From G963664115 sp965263045 (lineage in GTDB: Bacteria > Acidobacteriota > Terriglobia > 20CM-2-55-15): a stretch of DNA of 64,000 nt. The stretch spans positions 4,030,001-4,094,000 of the forward strand of contig CBDHGK010000041.1 of NCBI GenBank assembly GCA_965263045.1, written 5' to 3'. Under the pieces are notes generated by a model. The model searched no databases. It saw only the letters and a program-made list of their open reading frames with translations, and was not told where the DNA came from. Both the position numbers and the translations under genes were made by a program. How positions within the stretch are numbered: the first letter of the stretch is position 1; each line of letters begins with the position of its first letter. This document shows, piece by piece, positions 17,775 to 27,226 of this stretch.

Positions 17775-18608
17775 TCAATTTTCCGGATACTTGTCGCCCG
17801 GATAGGCAAATATCACTTCGTTCCGCGCAACCTCAGGGTCGCAGGCTCGCCAGGCCGGGTTTGGCCCTCCCGGCTGTTTGTTCATTACATAAGCGTACTT
17901 AAAGGGCCGCGTCAGAAAGGTGGGATCCTCCAGGATGATCGTCAGCCTGAGGTTATTGTCGTCGATCAGATGATAGCGCTCGGTGACTTTCTTTCGCACA
18001 GAAGAAGCCATGTGAAGGTGGTCATCGATCCCATCCGGATCGAATGTGAAGTTGGTGGCCTCGACGACCAGGTCATCTCCGTCCCACCATCCGATCGAAT
18101 GCCCGTGCTGAAAGAGCTTTCGGGCCTCCGGATGCCCACGCCCGTCCATCCAGATCTGTCGGGTGATCAGGCCGGACGGGTCCGAATGTTGAAACTCTAT
18201 GCGGTCGGTGTATCCGGAAACATACACCCCGCTGCCCAACAAAGCCGGCACGGCCACCTCCGCGCACTCCGACAAGGCCGGTGACTGCCGGTGGTCCATA
18301 AATTCCAGCCAGGCCTCCCCCCGCCTGTTCAAGGGGAGCTGGTCGACGGGCAGGGAGCAGTTCAGAAGTTTCTCGCCGTAATCTCCAAGACGGCCACCGC
18401 AGTTTCCACGATCCTGACCATCGGGATTTCCGACTCCGGCATCCCAGTTCCCGATAAACGGAAATGCCTTGAAGAACTGTTCATCGGTTTGGGCTGCGGC
18501 ATCCGGCAGGACCCACCCGAATGCAATTACCAGACACAACAAGGCTCTCACAATGTACGTCGTCGGGTATCCATTGCCAGTCGCGCTTTCGCTGTTCGCA
18601 GCGGCCAT
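17775..18608 (-). CDS. Exported protein of unknown function (family shared with 5535-6407)
   Basis: A 277-residue protein starting at 18608 after AGGAG. Residues about 17-40 form a signal ending at DAAAQ. The core repeats the pattern of the protein at 5535: YTDRIEFQHSD, RQIWMDGRGHPEA, HGHSIGWWDGDDLVVEATNF and a strand pair with VTERYHLIDDNNLRLTI. Four Cys in the mature part may form disulfides. The function is not established. The upstream gene on the same strand, 85 bases away, encodes a DUF6152-like protein, repeating the pairing seen at 5 kb. Confidence 0.7.
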   Translation of the reverse strand: MAAANSESATGNGYPTTYIVRALLCLVIAFGWVLPDAAAQTDEQFFKAFPFIGNWDAGVGNPDGQDRGNCGGRLGDYGEKLLNCSLPVDQLPLNRRGEAWLEFMDHRQSPALSECAEVAVPALLGSGVYVSGYTDRIEFQHSDPSGLITRQIWMDGRGHPEARKLFQHGHSIGWWDGDDLVVEATNFTFDPDGIDDHLHMASSVRKKVTERYHLIDDNNLRLTIILEDPTFLTRPFKYAYVMNKQPGGPNPAWRACDPEVARNEVIFAYPGDKYPEN

Positions 18609-18693
18609 TCAGAAACTCCTGTCTAAAACGCTATCCCTGTCACGGTTGCGGCAGCAAGGGGCCGCCCCTCTGCGCATTCACGGTACACGCAGA

Positions 18694-19095
18694 CTACTGT
18701 TCGGGTACTCCAGGGCAACCGCCCAGACACACAACCTTTCCGTCGGGAAAAGTCACGACTCCGGCTGCCATAGCTGTCGCGCCTTCCCGCCGGGCCGGGT
18801 TGCCTTCAACCTTGACCGTGTGGCCGATAAAGTCTTCAGGCCTCCAGCCGGCACGCCTCGCGTTGACCGCGCCGGTTCTCGCCGTAATACGCCAGGTGGA
18901 GATCGTGCCATCCGGTTCGGTTACGTCAACCATCATCTCTGAATGTGGGCTGACGAGCTTGAACGAAGTGACCTCACCCTCGATCTCGACCGTTTCCTCC
19001 ATGGTGAAGAACGTGTTGAACGAATGGTGCGCCTCCCCGGCGACACTCAGCATCAGGAAGGCAACAACCGATCCTACCGAGACAAGAAGTTTCAT
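18694..19095 (-). CDS. Exported DUF6152-like protein
   Basis: A 133-residue protein with a signal ending near GEAHHSF. The mature N-terminus HHSFNTFF, then EIEGEVTSFKLVSPHSEMMVDV and TWRITARTG, follows the DUF6152 pattern of the gene at 4996. The C-terminus has two Cys (VCLGGCPG) not found in the first copy. A GGGGGA box lies upstream of 19095. It probably forms an operon with 17775-18608. Confidence 0.72.
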   Translation of the reverse strand: MKLLVSVGSVVAFLMLSVAGEAHHSFNTFFTMEETVEIEGEVTSFKLVSPHSEMMVDVTEPDGTISTWRITARTGAVNARRAGWRPEDFIGHTVKVEGNPARREGATAMAAGVVTFPDGKVVCLGGCPGVPEQ

Positions 19096-19554
19096 CGTTC
19101 CAATCCCCCTTTTCTACCTGCGTAACGTCATATCTTTTTTACGAGTTCATTACGAATGTGGTTTCGGATGGATCGTAGTCTCTGCCGCCGGATCTGGTCA
19201 AGCGCAAAACCTTCGATCCCAGCTCCTACCATGATAGCTTGCCGCGGAACGTCCAAACACCCTGCGGCTGATTTTTCATCGTCCGGCTCCTGCCCGAATT
19301 TCCAACACCTTATCTGACCGAGCGCCTCATCCATCCACCCGGTCATCAGGGGGCCGTTGCCCCGGGATCGAGCGCCTCAACCCCACCGGCCAGTTGCGCC
19401 GCGATCGCCCTCCCGGCAAGCGTCTTGACGGGCCAGGCACTCGGAGGCACTTCAACGGTGACTCGAACAGAACATGGACCCGAACGGCCCGGGATCGGGT
19501 CAAGCCGAAGGGTCGCTGGCTCGAGAGACCGTTTCGGGAAATCCCAGGCATCTC
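19096..19554. other. Divergent intergenic region
   Basis: About 460 bases between divergent genes. Small open frames have no ribosome sites or recognisable motifs. The right side carries the promoter listed at 19555. Confidence 0.4.
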
Positions 19555-19582
19555 TTGGATTCCGAACTAGAATAGCTATAAA
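19555..19582 (+). promoter_or_regulatory. Sigma-70-type promoter candidate before the MBL gene
   Basis: TTGGAT (19555-19560), a 16-base spacer and TATAAA (19577-19582). The transcript would start near 19589, leaving a short leader with the CAGGAGG site before the ATG at 19626. Confidence 0.45.
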
Positions 19583-19625
19583 ATCCGGACTCAATTCACA
19601 GCGGACCCGCTCTCAGGAGGGCACT

Positions 19626-20489
19626 ATGGACGGAAGAGTCTTGATCATCAGCCTGGCGGCGATTCTCGGTACCAGCGTTGCGGTCGTTACCGGAGCGCCC
19701 GAACAGGCGGACGTGCAACTCACCATCGAAGAAGTCACAGACAACCTCTACAACATCGTGGGTAGCGGTGGAAACGTCGCGGCGCTAGTCACGAATGAGG
19801 GCGTCATTCTAATCGACGACAAGTTCGAGCAGAACTACGACCAGATCATGGAAAATGTCCGGAGCGTCACGAATCAGCCCGTACGGTACGTGATCAACAC
19901 GCACTACCACGCCGATCACAGCGGAGGAAATTCGAGGTTCCTGCCCGTCGCCGAGGTGATTTCGACCCGGAACGCACGGACCAATATCCTTGAAAACAGA
20001 CAGTCCAATGCCCCCCCGGGCGTGCAACCCGCACGCCTCGCCTTTACTGAAGAAATGTCCATATTCCTCGGGGGTCAGGAGGTGCGTGCCCGGCATTTCG
20101 GCAGGGGCCACACCAATAGCGATGCCGTCATCTACTTTCCAGTGCAACGAACCATCCACATGGGCGACATGATGGCCGGCACCACACCTCTGATCGACTA
20201 CAACGGGGGTGGAAGCATCATCGAATGGTCGAACAGCGTGGATGCGATGCTGGAAGAATTCGATTTCGACACCGTGATCCCGGGTCACGGCAGTGTCACC
20301 GATCCGGCGGGTCTCCAGGTGTACCGGGAAAACGTAGTCGTGCTGCGCGACCGCGTGACCGGACTCATTCGCGAGGGGAGGACACAGGACGAAATCGGCA
20401 GAATACTGGGGATGGAATATCCCGAGTACACCCCCGACAACCTTCGGATGGAGTGGGGTCTTCCCGGATTCATGACGGAATTGAGATAG
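19626..20489 (+). CDS. Exported metallo-beta-lactamase-fold hydrolase with intact zinc motif
   Basis: A 287-residue protein. The start at 19626 follows CAGGAGG; the longer frame is rejected because it lacks a site and a signal. Residues 1-22 are a Sec signal. The motif INTHYHADHSGG is a full HxHxDH, GRGHTNSDAVIYFP supplies the next histidine, and VIPGHGSVTD the last. All zinc ligands of the MBL fold are therefore present, unlike in the two minus-strand relatives. The closest pattern is the B3-like or SoxH/quinoprotein-relay group. The substrate may be a beta-lactam, a lactone or a thioester and cannot be decided. Monocistronic. Confidence 0.88.
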   Translation: MDGRVLIISLAAILGTSVAVVTGAPEQADVQLTIEEVTDNLYNIVGSGGNVAALVTNEGVILIDDKFEQNYDQIMENVRSVTNQPVRYVINTHYHADHSGGNSRFLPVAEVISTRNARTNILENRQSNAPPGVQPARLAFTEEMSIFLGGQEVRARHFGRGHTNSDAVIYFPVQRTIHMGDMMAGTTPLIDYNGGGSIIEWSNSVDAMLEEFDFDTVIPGHGSVTDPAGLQVYRENVVVLRDRVTGLIREGRTQDEIGRILGMEYPEYTPDNLRMEWGLPGFMTELR

Positions 20490-20862
20490 TCGAACAAGGC
20501 AGCCCGATCCTTCTCCCCTGATTGAGAAGCGCGTTGCCTGACAGTCTCATCACCGTCCAAACCCATGGCTTTATTGCACGACACGCGTCGACTCCCCCAC
20601 CTTGGCTTCAGTGAACGAGGGGTGAAAGCTTGATCGCGAAAATATGATAGAGGCCACCCGCCAATCGAGCCCACAGGTATATCGCTTCGACCCCCGGATC
20701 CACCTGACTAACGATCGAGATTAACGCGGAGGTCTGGCAGGACTCTGATGGGCGAGATCCGCCGATGCTGCGGAAGTCCCCGAGCGGCTGTTCTCCTTCT
20801 GCTATTCGGCTATACTACTCAATTCGTTTCGGGCCCACGGTTCCCACCGACTGCGACGGAGA
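20490..20862. other. Intergenic region upstream of icd
   Basis: No gene is supported. A TATACT box near 20810 could be the -10 element of icd, without a clear -35 box. Confidence 0.4.
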
Positions 20863-23124
20863 ATGATGACGCGTAACGACCAGAAAATCATTTACACCCA
20901 TACGGACGAGGCGCCGGCACTGGCGACGTACTCGTTTCTTCCTATTATCAAAGCCTTTGCAGGGGCATGCGACGTGACCGTCGAGACACGTGACATATCA
21001 CTCGCCGGAAGAATCATCGCCAGTTTCCCCGAAGAATTGACCGAGAATCAGCGCATCTCGGATGACCTGGCCGAATTAGGCCAGCTGGTAAAAACGCCTG
21101 AGGCCAACGTCATCAAGCTGCCCAACATCAGCGCATCAATACCTCAGTTAAAGGCCGCCATCGCAGAACTACAGGCCCAGGGATACCACCTCCCCGACTA
21201 CCCCGACACACCCGCGAATGGAGCCGAGCGCGATGTCAAGGCCCGCTACGACCGTGTCAAAGGCAGCGCCGTGAACCCGGTCCTGCGCGAAGGAAATTCC
21301 GACCGTCGGGCGCCCAAGGCGGTGAAACAGTACGCCAGAAATAACCCCCATCCGATGGGTGCGTGGGCGTCGGACTCGAAAACCCACGTGGCCCACATGA
21401 ACGATGGGGACTTCCTGTCGAACGAACAGTCGACCACGATCGGCACGGACGGAATCGTGCGGATCGGGCTTGTCGCCTCCGACGGTGTCGATACCGTGCT
21501 CAAAGAGAACGTACAGGTCCGTGCAGGGGAAGTCATCGACGCGACGACGATGAGCGTGCCCGCGCTGACGGCATTTCTGGAAGCTGAAATGGACGACGCT
21601 CTCACTCGGGGCGTGCTGTTCTCACTGCACTTGAAGGCCACGATGATGAAGGTCTCCGACCCCATCATCTTCGGTCACGCCGTCAAGGTTTTCTTCAAGG
21701 ATGTCTTCAGAAATCACGGCACGACATTCGATGATTTAGGCATCAGCCCAAACAACGGAATCGGCAACCTGATAGAGGCGATCCAGACCCTGCCGGTGGC
21801 GAAGCGCACCGAGATTGAAGCCGACATCCGGGCGGCGTATAACCGTCGTCCCGACCTGGCGATGGTGAACTCCGACCGGGGCATCACAAACCTTCATGTG
21901 CCCAGCGATGTCATCGTCGACGCTTCGATGCCTGCGATGATCCGAACTTCCGGACGCATGTGGAACAAGGAGGGCAAGGAGCAGGACGTCAAGGCGACGA
22001 TACCCGACAGCAGCTACGCCGGCGTCTACCAGGAAGTGATTTCGTTCTGCAAGGAGAACGGGGCATTCGATCCCACGTCGATGGGCACAGTGCCCAACGT
22101 CGGCCTCATGGCACAAAAGGCCGAGGAGTACGGTTCCCACGATAAAACCTTTGAAGTTCCCGCAACCGGCACCGTGCGCGTCGTCGACGCCTCGGACACG
22201 GTCCTGCTCGAACATCCGGTCGAGGCGGGCGACATATGGCGCATGTGCCAGACGAAAGATGCAGCCATCCAGGACTGGGTGAAGCTTGCGCTCACCCGCG
22301 CCCGGGCCACCGGTCGACCGGCTGTCTTCTGGCTGGATAAAAACCGCGCGCACGACGCCGAACTGATCAAGAAGGTGAGCAACTATCTGCAGAACCACGA
22401 CACCGACGATATTCATATCGAGATCATGTCCCCGGTCGAGGCGACGCGATTCACGCTGAAACGGGTGAAGGCGGGAGAGGACACAATTTCGGTAACCGGC
22501 AACGTTCTCCGTGACTACCTGACAGACCTGTTCCCGATTCTTGAGGTGGGCACCAGCGCGAAGATGCTATCGATCGTACCCCTGATGAACGGGGGCTTCA
22601 TGCTGGAAACCGGTGCGGGCGGGTCGGCTCCCAAACACGTCCAGCAGTTCAACCAGGAGAACCATCTGCGGTGGGACTCCCTGGGCGAGTTTCTCGCACT
22701 TGCCGTTGCGCTTGAACTCCTGGGCCAGGCGACCGGAAATCCCCGGGCGACGGCGATGGGCGAGGCGTTGGAGCTGGCCACGGGCAAGCTGCTTGAAAAC
22801 CGCAAGTCGCCGTCGCGGAAGGTCAACGAACTGGACAACCGCGGGAGCCACTTCTACATCGCGATGTACTGGGCTGAGGCGCTGGCCCAACAAAGCGAGG
22901 ATGCCCAGCTCCAGGAGCGATTTGCACCGCTGGCCAGGGAGTTCGCTGATCACGAGGCGCAGATTGTAGATGAAATGAACAGCGTGCAGGGTCAGCCGAT
23001 GGATATCGGCGGCTACTATGCCCCGAACCCCGAACTCGCTTCAATGGCGATGCGTCCGAGTCCGACATTCAATGGGGCGTTGGAAACGCTCTCGGGTCAC
23101 GAGAACTCCGGGACGGAAATATGA
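20863..23124 (+). CDS. icd: Monomeric NADP-dependent isocitrate dehydrogenase
   Basis: A 753-residue enzyme of the monomeric IDH class (usual length about 740). It oxidatively decarboxylates isocitrate to 2-oxoglutarate in the cytoplasm, making NADPH. The N-terminus KIIYTHTDEAPALATYSFLPII and the segments SDRRAPKAVKQYARNNPHPMGAW, HLKATMMKVSDPIIFGH and NSDRGITNLHVPSDVIVDASMPAMIR are characteristic of the class; the whole length is present. Two adjacent ATG codons compete as the start (20863 or 20866); GGAG lies so close that the second is as likely. The 2-oxoglutarate produced is the substrate of the korAB enzyme 2.3 kb downstream, so the two act in sequence in the TCA cycle. Confidence 0.97.
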   Translation: MMTRNDQKIIYTHTDEAPALATYSFLPIIKAFAGACDVTVETRDISLAGRIIASFPEELTENQRISDDLAELGQLVKTPEANVIKLPNISASIPQLKAAIAELQAQGYHLPDYPDTPANGAERDVKARYDRVKGSAVNPVLREGNSDRRAPKAVKQYARNNPHPMGAWASDSKTHVAHMNDGDFLSNEQSTTIGTDGIVRIGLVASDGVDTVLKENVQVRAGEVIDATTMSVPALTAFLEAEMDDALTRGVLFSLHLKATMMKVSDPIIFGHAVKVFFKDVFRNHGTTFDDLGISPNNGIGNLIEAIQTLPVAKRTEIEADIRAAYNRRPDLAMVNSDRGITNLHVPSDVIVDASMPAMIRTSGRMWNKEGKEQDVKATIPDSSYAGVYQEVISFCKENGAFDPTSMGTVPNVGLMAQKAEEYGSHDKTFEVPATGTVRVVDASDTVLLEHPVEAGDIWRMCQTKDAAIQDWVKLALTRARATGRPAVFWLDKNRAHDAELIKKVSNYLQNHDTDDIHIEIMSPVEATRFTLKRVKAGEDTISVTGNVLRDYLTDLFPILEVGTSAKMLSIVPLMNGGFMLETGAGGSAPKHVQQFNQENHLRWDSLGEFLALAVALELLGQATGNPRATAMGEALELATGKLLENRKSPSRKVNELDNRGSHFYIAMYWAEALAQQSEDAQLQERFAPLAREFADHEAQIVDEMNSVQGQPMDIGGYYAPNPELASMAMRPSPTFNGALETLSGHENSGTEI

Positions 23125-23196
23125 CTCCTCCGTCGGCGAAAGCGTGCAGTCTGTCGCTTTCGGAACTGGGTTTCCGCCCCCGAAGATCCTATTCGC

Positions 23197-23649
23197 TTAC
23201 CCGGCGTCGCCCATCATGATCATGAAGTCACCCGACACGTCATCGTGACCCCAAGTCCCGGAAATCATATTGCCCTCCAGTGTCCCTTCGATCATATAGT
23301 GCAGCGGACCTCTGAAGCTCTCCAGGTCGGCTTCCAGCCTGACAATGTTTGTGGCGGGATCGAATGCGGCATTCGTCAATTCGATCGCGTCCTGGCCGGG
23401 GGGGATCACGCTGCCACTCAAGGTGGTTCCATCCCAGGCCAGCTCGACGACGACGGCGTTGCGGTCAGTGGCAGAAGGACCCCAGTCACCGGTCCACGTT
23501 CCGCTCAACATGTCATCTCCAGTCGCCGGTTCAGCAGCTTCGGTTTCCGGTTGAGGCGCAGGGACCGGCTCCGGCTCCGACTCTGCCGCGCAGGCCGACA
23601 GCAACAGTAAAATCATCGCCATACCCAGGTAGTACGTTTTAAGTCTCAT
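23197..23649 (-). CDS. Small lipoprotein of unknown function
   Basis: A 150-residue lipoprotein. The signal ends in the lipobox LLSAC, followed by a linker rich in Glu, Pro and Ala. The rest looks like a small beta-barrel: SGTWTGDWGPSATDRN, TTLSGSVIPPGQD, EGTLEGNMISGTWGHDDVSGDF. The repeated SGTW motif is found in small beta-barrel lipoproteins, but I cannot name the family with confidence. A GGGAGAG box precedes the start at 23649. It converges on icd. Confidence 0.75.
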   Translation of the reverse strand: MRLKTYYLGMAMILLLLSACAAESEPEPVPAPQPETEAAEPATGDDMLSGTWTGDWGPSATDRNAVVVELAWDGTTLSGSVIPPGQDAIELTNAAFDPATNIVRLEADLESFRGPLHYMIEGTLEGNMISGTWGHDDVSGDFMIMMGDAG

Positions 23650-24028
23650 AAATCTCTCCCAAGGGTGAACGTTAGTGGTGTCATATCCCGTATCCTGCCG
23701 AACGGAGCGAGCGCCTACAGACGGCAGAAATCAAATGGGGTTACAGTTGGATTGCCGACGACCTATCGACTGTCGAGGTTTCGACAATCTTGGGATCTTC
23801 ACTCACATGCAGAGAACGGCCCGATTCGTTCACAAATCCCGCCCTCCACTATATATCACCTCGGCCGCGCGCGTAAGGGTCAACAGAAGAGGCCGCGCGT
23901 ACTCGCAGCCCGTGGCAGAAGTCTCAAAGGCCGCCCGCAGAGGTGGTCGGGTTGCAGGCGCGAAGTGAGGAGCGGGCACCCAAGTTTGAAACCGAGGCCG
24001 CGAGGGTCCCGACTTTTTCCATGCATAG
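23650..24028. other. Intergenic region with a repeat fragment
   Basis: No gene is supported. Its main content is the 71-base repeat at 23905-23975. Confidence 0.45.
23905..23975 (+). repeat. Partial copy of the MITE-like element
   Basis: Seventy-one bases from GCAGCCCGTGGCAGAAGTCTC to GAGGAGCGG match, with a few changes, the reverse complement of the right end of the element at 57845-58142. The other end is missing and no TA flank is seen, so this is a relic. Confidence 0.7.
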
Positions 24029-24727
24029 TCACGGCACTTCGAACCAGATTCCCCGTCCCATTCCCACGCACCTGCCTTCCTCGGAGAACAATGCGGTACC
24101 CGTGTGGTGCTTCCGGCCTTCACGCCGGCTCTCCCACCCGATCACGACATGGCGTTCACCGACAATGACGTTTCCGGAGAGTTTGACCGAGAGTTCTCCC
24201 AGGAGAATGGCTCCGACTTCCGGTTCCGGAAACGCAAACCCTCCCGGGCAGTCGAGTACAGACCACAGAAACACCGGATCCACATTCCGCCGGTCTGCGG
24301 CCAGCGACGGGTCCGGGGTCCAGGCGGAAGCAACCAGATCCCGTCCGGCAACCGGACCCGCGAAGACCCTGAGCCCCCCTTGGGCCTGATCCGGCCCGCA
24401 AACGAAGCAGGTAGAGTATCGATGGGACTTGTATCCGCTGTAGGAGGCCGAAGCCGCCTCCGCCTCGTGATGGGTCGGGGGGTCTGGAATCTCGAGATCC
24501 ACTGAGCCCGGCCACGCCTCGGCGATCAATGCATCATCCCGAACCATTGAGGCACCCGCGTCGGTGCGGATGACGTCGAATTCGACATCCAACTGCGGCG
24601 GCACCCGGAGCCGCACCCGGGCCGGCCCTTCAATAAACTCGGCAAGCCGTCCGCATGCGTAGCCGCCGTTGGCTGAATCCGGTGGACCGTGGAATCGGCG
24701 TTCAATGATGATGGAAGGTGTTTTCAC
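24029..24727 (-). CDS. Hotdog-fold thioesterase-like protein
   Basis: A 232-residue cytoplasmic protein that looks like a double-hotdog member: FHGPPDSANGGYACGRLAEF near the start, YSTCFVCGPDQAQGGLRVFAGPV in the middle, and VFLWSVLDCPGGFAF with LLGELSVKLSGNVIVGERHVVIGW in the second half. The CGPDQ and LDCPGG segments recur in uncharacterised actinobacterial and other homologues annotated as thioesterase-like. A role in acyl-CoA hydrolysis is an inference. It lies alone between a repeat-containing gap and a long gap. Confidence 0.65.
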   Translation of the reverse strand: MKTPSIIIERRFHGPPDSANGGYACGRLAEFIEGPARVRLRVPPQLDVEFDVIRTDAGASMVRDDALIAEAWPGSVDLEIPDPPTHHEAEAASASYSGYKSHRYSTCFVCGPDQAQGGLRVFAGPVAGRDLVASAWTPDPSLAADRRNVDPVFLWSVLDCPGGFAFPEPEVGAILLGELSVKLSGNVIVGERHVVIGWESRREGRKHHTGTALFSEEGRCVGMGRGIWFEVP

Positions 24728-25443
24728 TTCGAGCTACTTCTTGTAATCAGACGAAAATTCCAAGCTGTGAGCACGATAGTGCTTGATCCAAATCACGGCT
24801 TTCCGGCATCGACATGACCCATTCCCGCCTGAGAGCATCGATCCTGGTGTCTCGAGCGGCGGCGGGAAATTTACTCGGCGGGTCGATACTCGATCCTATT
24901 ATAGGATGGACCACGGAGTTCATTCTGTTTAGTAGCGTGGCGAGCCTTTTTCGGCCGATTCGATGGTTTTCGCTCGACAGTCTAGCGAGCCGTGGGGCCT
25001 CATTCACCCGACAGGGGCAATCCAGATTTGACGATACCCGGCGCACCAGCCTACGCTGAGCATAATAACTCACTCATTGCAAAAGCGTTCGATTGAGTCC
25101 AGCCCGCTGGTCTGAGATGACAGAGACCTCCTCATCTGGTAGACTGCAGGCTGTTTTTCACCTGGATTTGCGCGATTCTGCACACCCTAAGCGATTGAAT
25201 TTATTGAAAACTAAGGGGTCAGACTCGACTTGTGAAGCAGACGGTCGCGGGTCAGAATTCAGCATCGCTCACCGTTTGGAATACAATGAGCGGGATCTGA
25301 CGCGCGGGGATTCGAGATCCAACCCATGCTCGTGTGTACGAAGGTTGCCGTCAAGGTCGATATTTTGATCGAGGTAGGGTGAATCCACGTTACAAACCGA
25401 GCCTTATCGCACGATAGTGCGCATTGAAGGAAGGAGATGCTGA
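24728..25443. other. Intergenic region upstream of korAB
   Basis: About 700 bases without a convincing gene; a 108-codon minus-strand frame at 24747-25073 has no ribosome site or recognisable motif. A short palindrome ATCCTA-TTA-TAGGAT lies near 24893. I see no RNA gene. Confidence 0.45.
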
Positions 25444-27216
25444 ATGAGTCGGACTCTTGCAATCGCGATTGGCGGAGCGGCCGGCCAGGGTGTGGCCACC
25501 CCAGGCAATATCTTCGCCCGCATCCTCGTCCGGCGAGGCCTGCACCTGAACGCATATAACGCCTATCAGTCACTCATCCGAGGTGGTCATACTCTGCTTA
25601 CAATACGCACAGGGGTGGATCCTGTGACAAGCTTCGGCGACAAGATCGATCTGTTGATTCCTCTCAATCAGGACACCATGGATCGCCATCTGAAACTCAT
25701 GGAGCCAGGAACCGCTGTCATTTATAACGGAGACACAATCCAACCACGAAATGCGGCCGAAGGAGTGCGGACCTGCCCCCTTCCCGTAAAGGAACTCACC
25801 AACAACAGCCGCAACAAGCTAGCGCAGAACACGCTCGCTCTGGGCGCTGCCCTCAACATGATGGGCGTCGGTTTCCAGCCGCTCGCAGACGTTTTGACAG
25901 CCCAGTTCGAACGGAAGGGAGACGCGGTGGTGCGCGAAAACGTCGACGTCGCACGGGCCGGCTATGACCACGCGTCGGAAAAATTTCAGCCTTTTGAGGA
26001 ACCCCTGCCGATGACAGAAAACCCCAAAGCCATGCTGACGGGGAATATGGCTCTTGCGATGGGTGGTGTGGCCGCCGGCGTGAAATTTTACTGCGCCTAT
26101 CCGATGAGCCCGGCCACAGGTGTCCTCCACTGGATGGCTCCGCACGCTCGGCAGGCGGGCATCATGGTGCGGCAGGTCGAGGATGAGATCGGCGTCATCA
26201 ACATGGCAATCGGCGCGGCCCACACCGGAGTGCGGGCGATGTGCGCGACCTCTGGCGGTGGCTTCGCCTTGATGACCGAAGGCCTGGGTATGTCGGCCAT
26301 GATGGAAACTCCTGTTGTGGTGATCGACGTGCAACGCGGTGGCCCTTCCACGGGAATTCCGACAAAAACCGAGCAAGGCGATCTCTGGCAGATGCTTGGG
26401 GCCGGCCACGGTGATTATCCCAGAGTCATTGCGGCACCGACCACTGTCTTGGATTGTTTCAAGCTTGTGCCTGAGATCTTCGACCTGACAGATCGATTCC
26501 AGTGTCCCGGAATAATCCTTGGCGATCTGCTTCTCTCAGAAGGCACCGGCAGTGTGGAGCCCGCAGAACTCGACTTCGACGTGGAAATCGATCGCGGAGA
26601 GCTGATCACGTCCAGCACCGGCCCCAATGGCTACAAGCGATACGCCTTCACCGAGAGCGGCGTCTCCCCCCGCGCCGTACCGGGTGTGCCCCACCACACC
26701 CACACCGCTGCAACCGATGAGCACGACGAAGATGGAACGCTGATCAGCGACGAATTCACCGACCCGACTAAGCGGCGAAACATGATGGACAAGCGCCAGC
26801 GGAAAGTGCAAGGGATCGAGGCCGCGGTCCAACCGCCCGAACTGGTCGGGGAGCCGGGAGCCGACGTGACTCTTGTTGGGTGGGGTTCCACCCAGGGCGT
26901 CATCCAAGAAGCGATCGAACTACTCAATGAAGAAGGGATCTCGGCAAACCAGTTACAGATTCGATGGCTGGTTCCCCTCCATGGGGATGCCATCGTTGAG
27001 ATCCTTCAGTCAGAGAAGCACACCATCATCGTCGAGAACAACTACAGTGGCCAGTTTGCGCGATACCTGCGGAGTGAAACCAGCTATACCCCCAACGGCC
27101 ACATTCGCAAGTACGATGGGGAACCCTTCATGCCCCATCACATCGTTGAAGGCGTGAAGGAGCAACTCGCGGGTAAGACAGATTTGTCCGTGCCAATGCA
27201 CGAAGTAACGGTTTGA
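25444..27216 (+). CDS. korA: 2-oxoacid:ferredoxin oxidoreductase, fused gamma-alpha subunit
   Basis: A 590-residue subunit of a 2-oxoglutarate-type ferredoxin oxidoreductase, which converts 2-oxoglutarate and CoA to succinyl-CoA with reduction of ferredoxin. Residues 1-190 are the gamma domain (IAIGGAAGQGVATPGNIFARIL); the alpha domain starts near GNMALAMGGVAAGVKFYCAYPMSPAT and includes DVQRGGPSTGIPTKTEQGDL. The gamma-alpha fusion is common in this group. AAGGAG precedes the start. The gene ends ten bases before korB, so the two form an operon. No ferredoxin gene is adjacent; the 4Fe-4S protein at 3511 is a possible acceptor only by inference. Confidence 0.93.
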   Translation: MSRTLAIAIGGAAGQGVATPGNIFARILVRRGLHLNAYNAYQSLIRGGHTLLTIRTGVDPVTSFGDKIDLLIPLNQDTMDRHLKLMEPGTAVIYNGDTIQPRNAAEGVRTCPLPVKELTNNSRNKLAQNTLALGAALNMMGVGFQPLADVLTAQFERKGDAVVRENVDVARAGYDHASEKFQPFEEPLPMTENPKAMLTGNMALAMGGVAAGVKFYCAYPMSPATGVLHWMAPHARQAGIMVRQVEDEIGVINMAIGAAHTGVRAMCATSGGGFALMTEGLGMSAMMETPVVVIDVQRGGPSTGIPTKTEQGDLWQMLGAGHGDYPRVIAAPTTVLDCFKLVPEIFDLTDRFQCPGIILGDLLLSEGTGSVEPAELDFDVEIDRGELITSSTGPNGYKRYAFTESGVSPRAVPGVPHHTHTAATDEHDEDGTLISDEFTDPTKRRNMMDKRQRKVQGIEAAVQPPELVGEPGADVTLVGWGSTQGVIQEAIELLNEEGISANQLQIRWLVPLHGDAIVEILQSEKHTIIVENNYSGQFARYLRSETSYTPNGHIRKYDGEPFMPHHIVEGVKEQLAGKTDLSVPMHEVTV

Positions 27217-27226
27217 GGAGGATAAT

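Noticed and set aside
24747..25073. 108-codon minus-strand ORF
   Set aside because: No ribosome site, no motif, and it lies in a long gap with no sign of coding bias.
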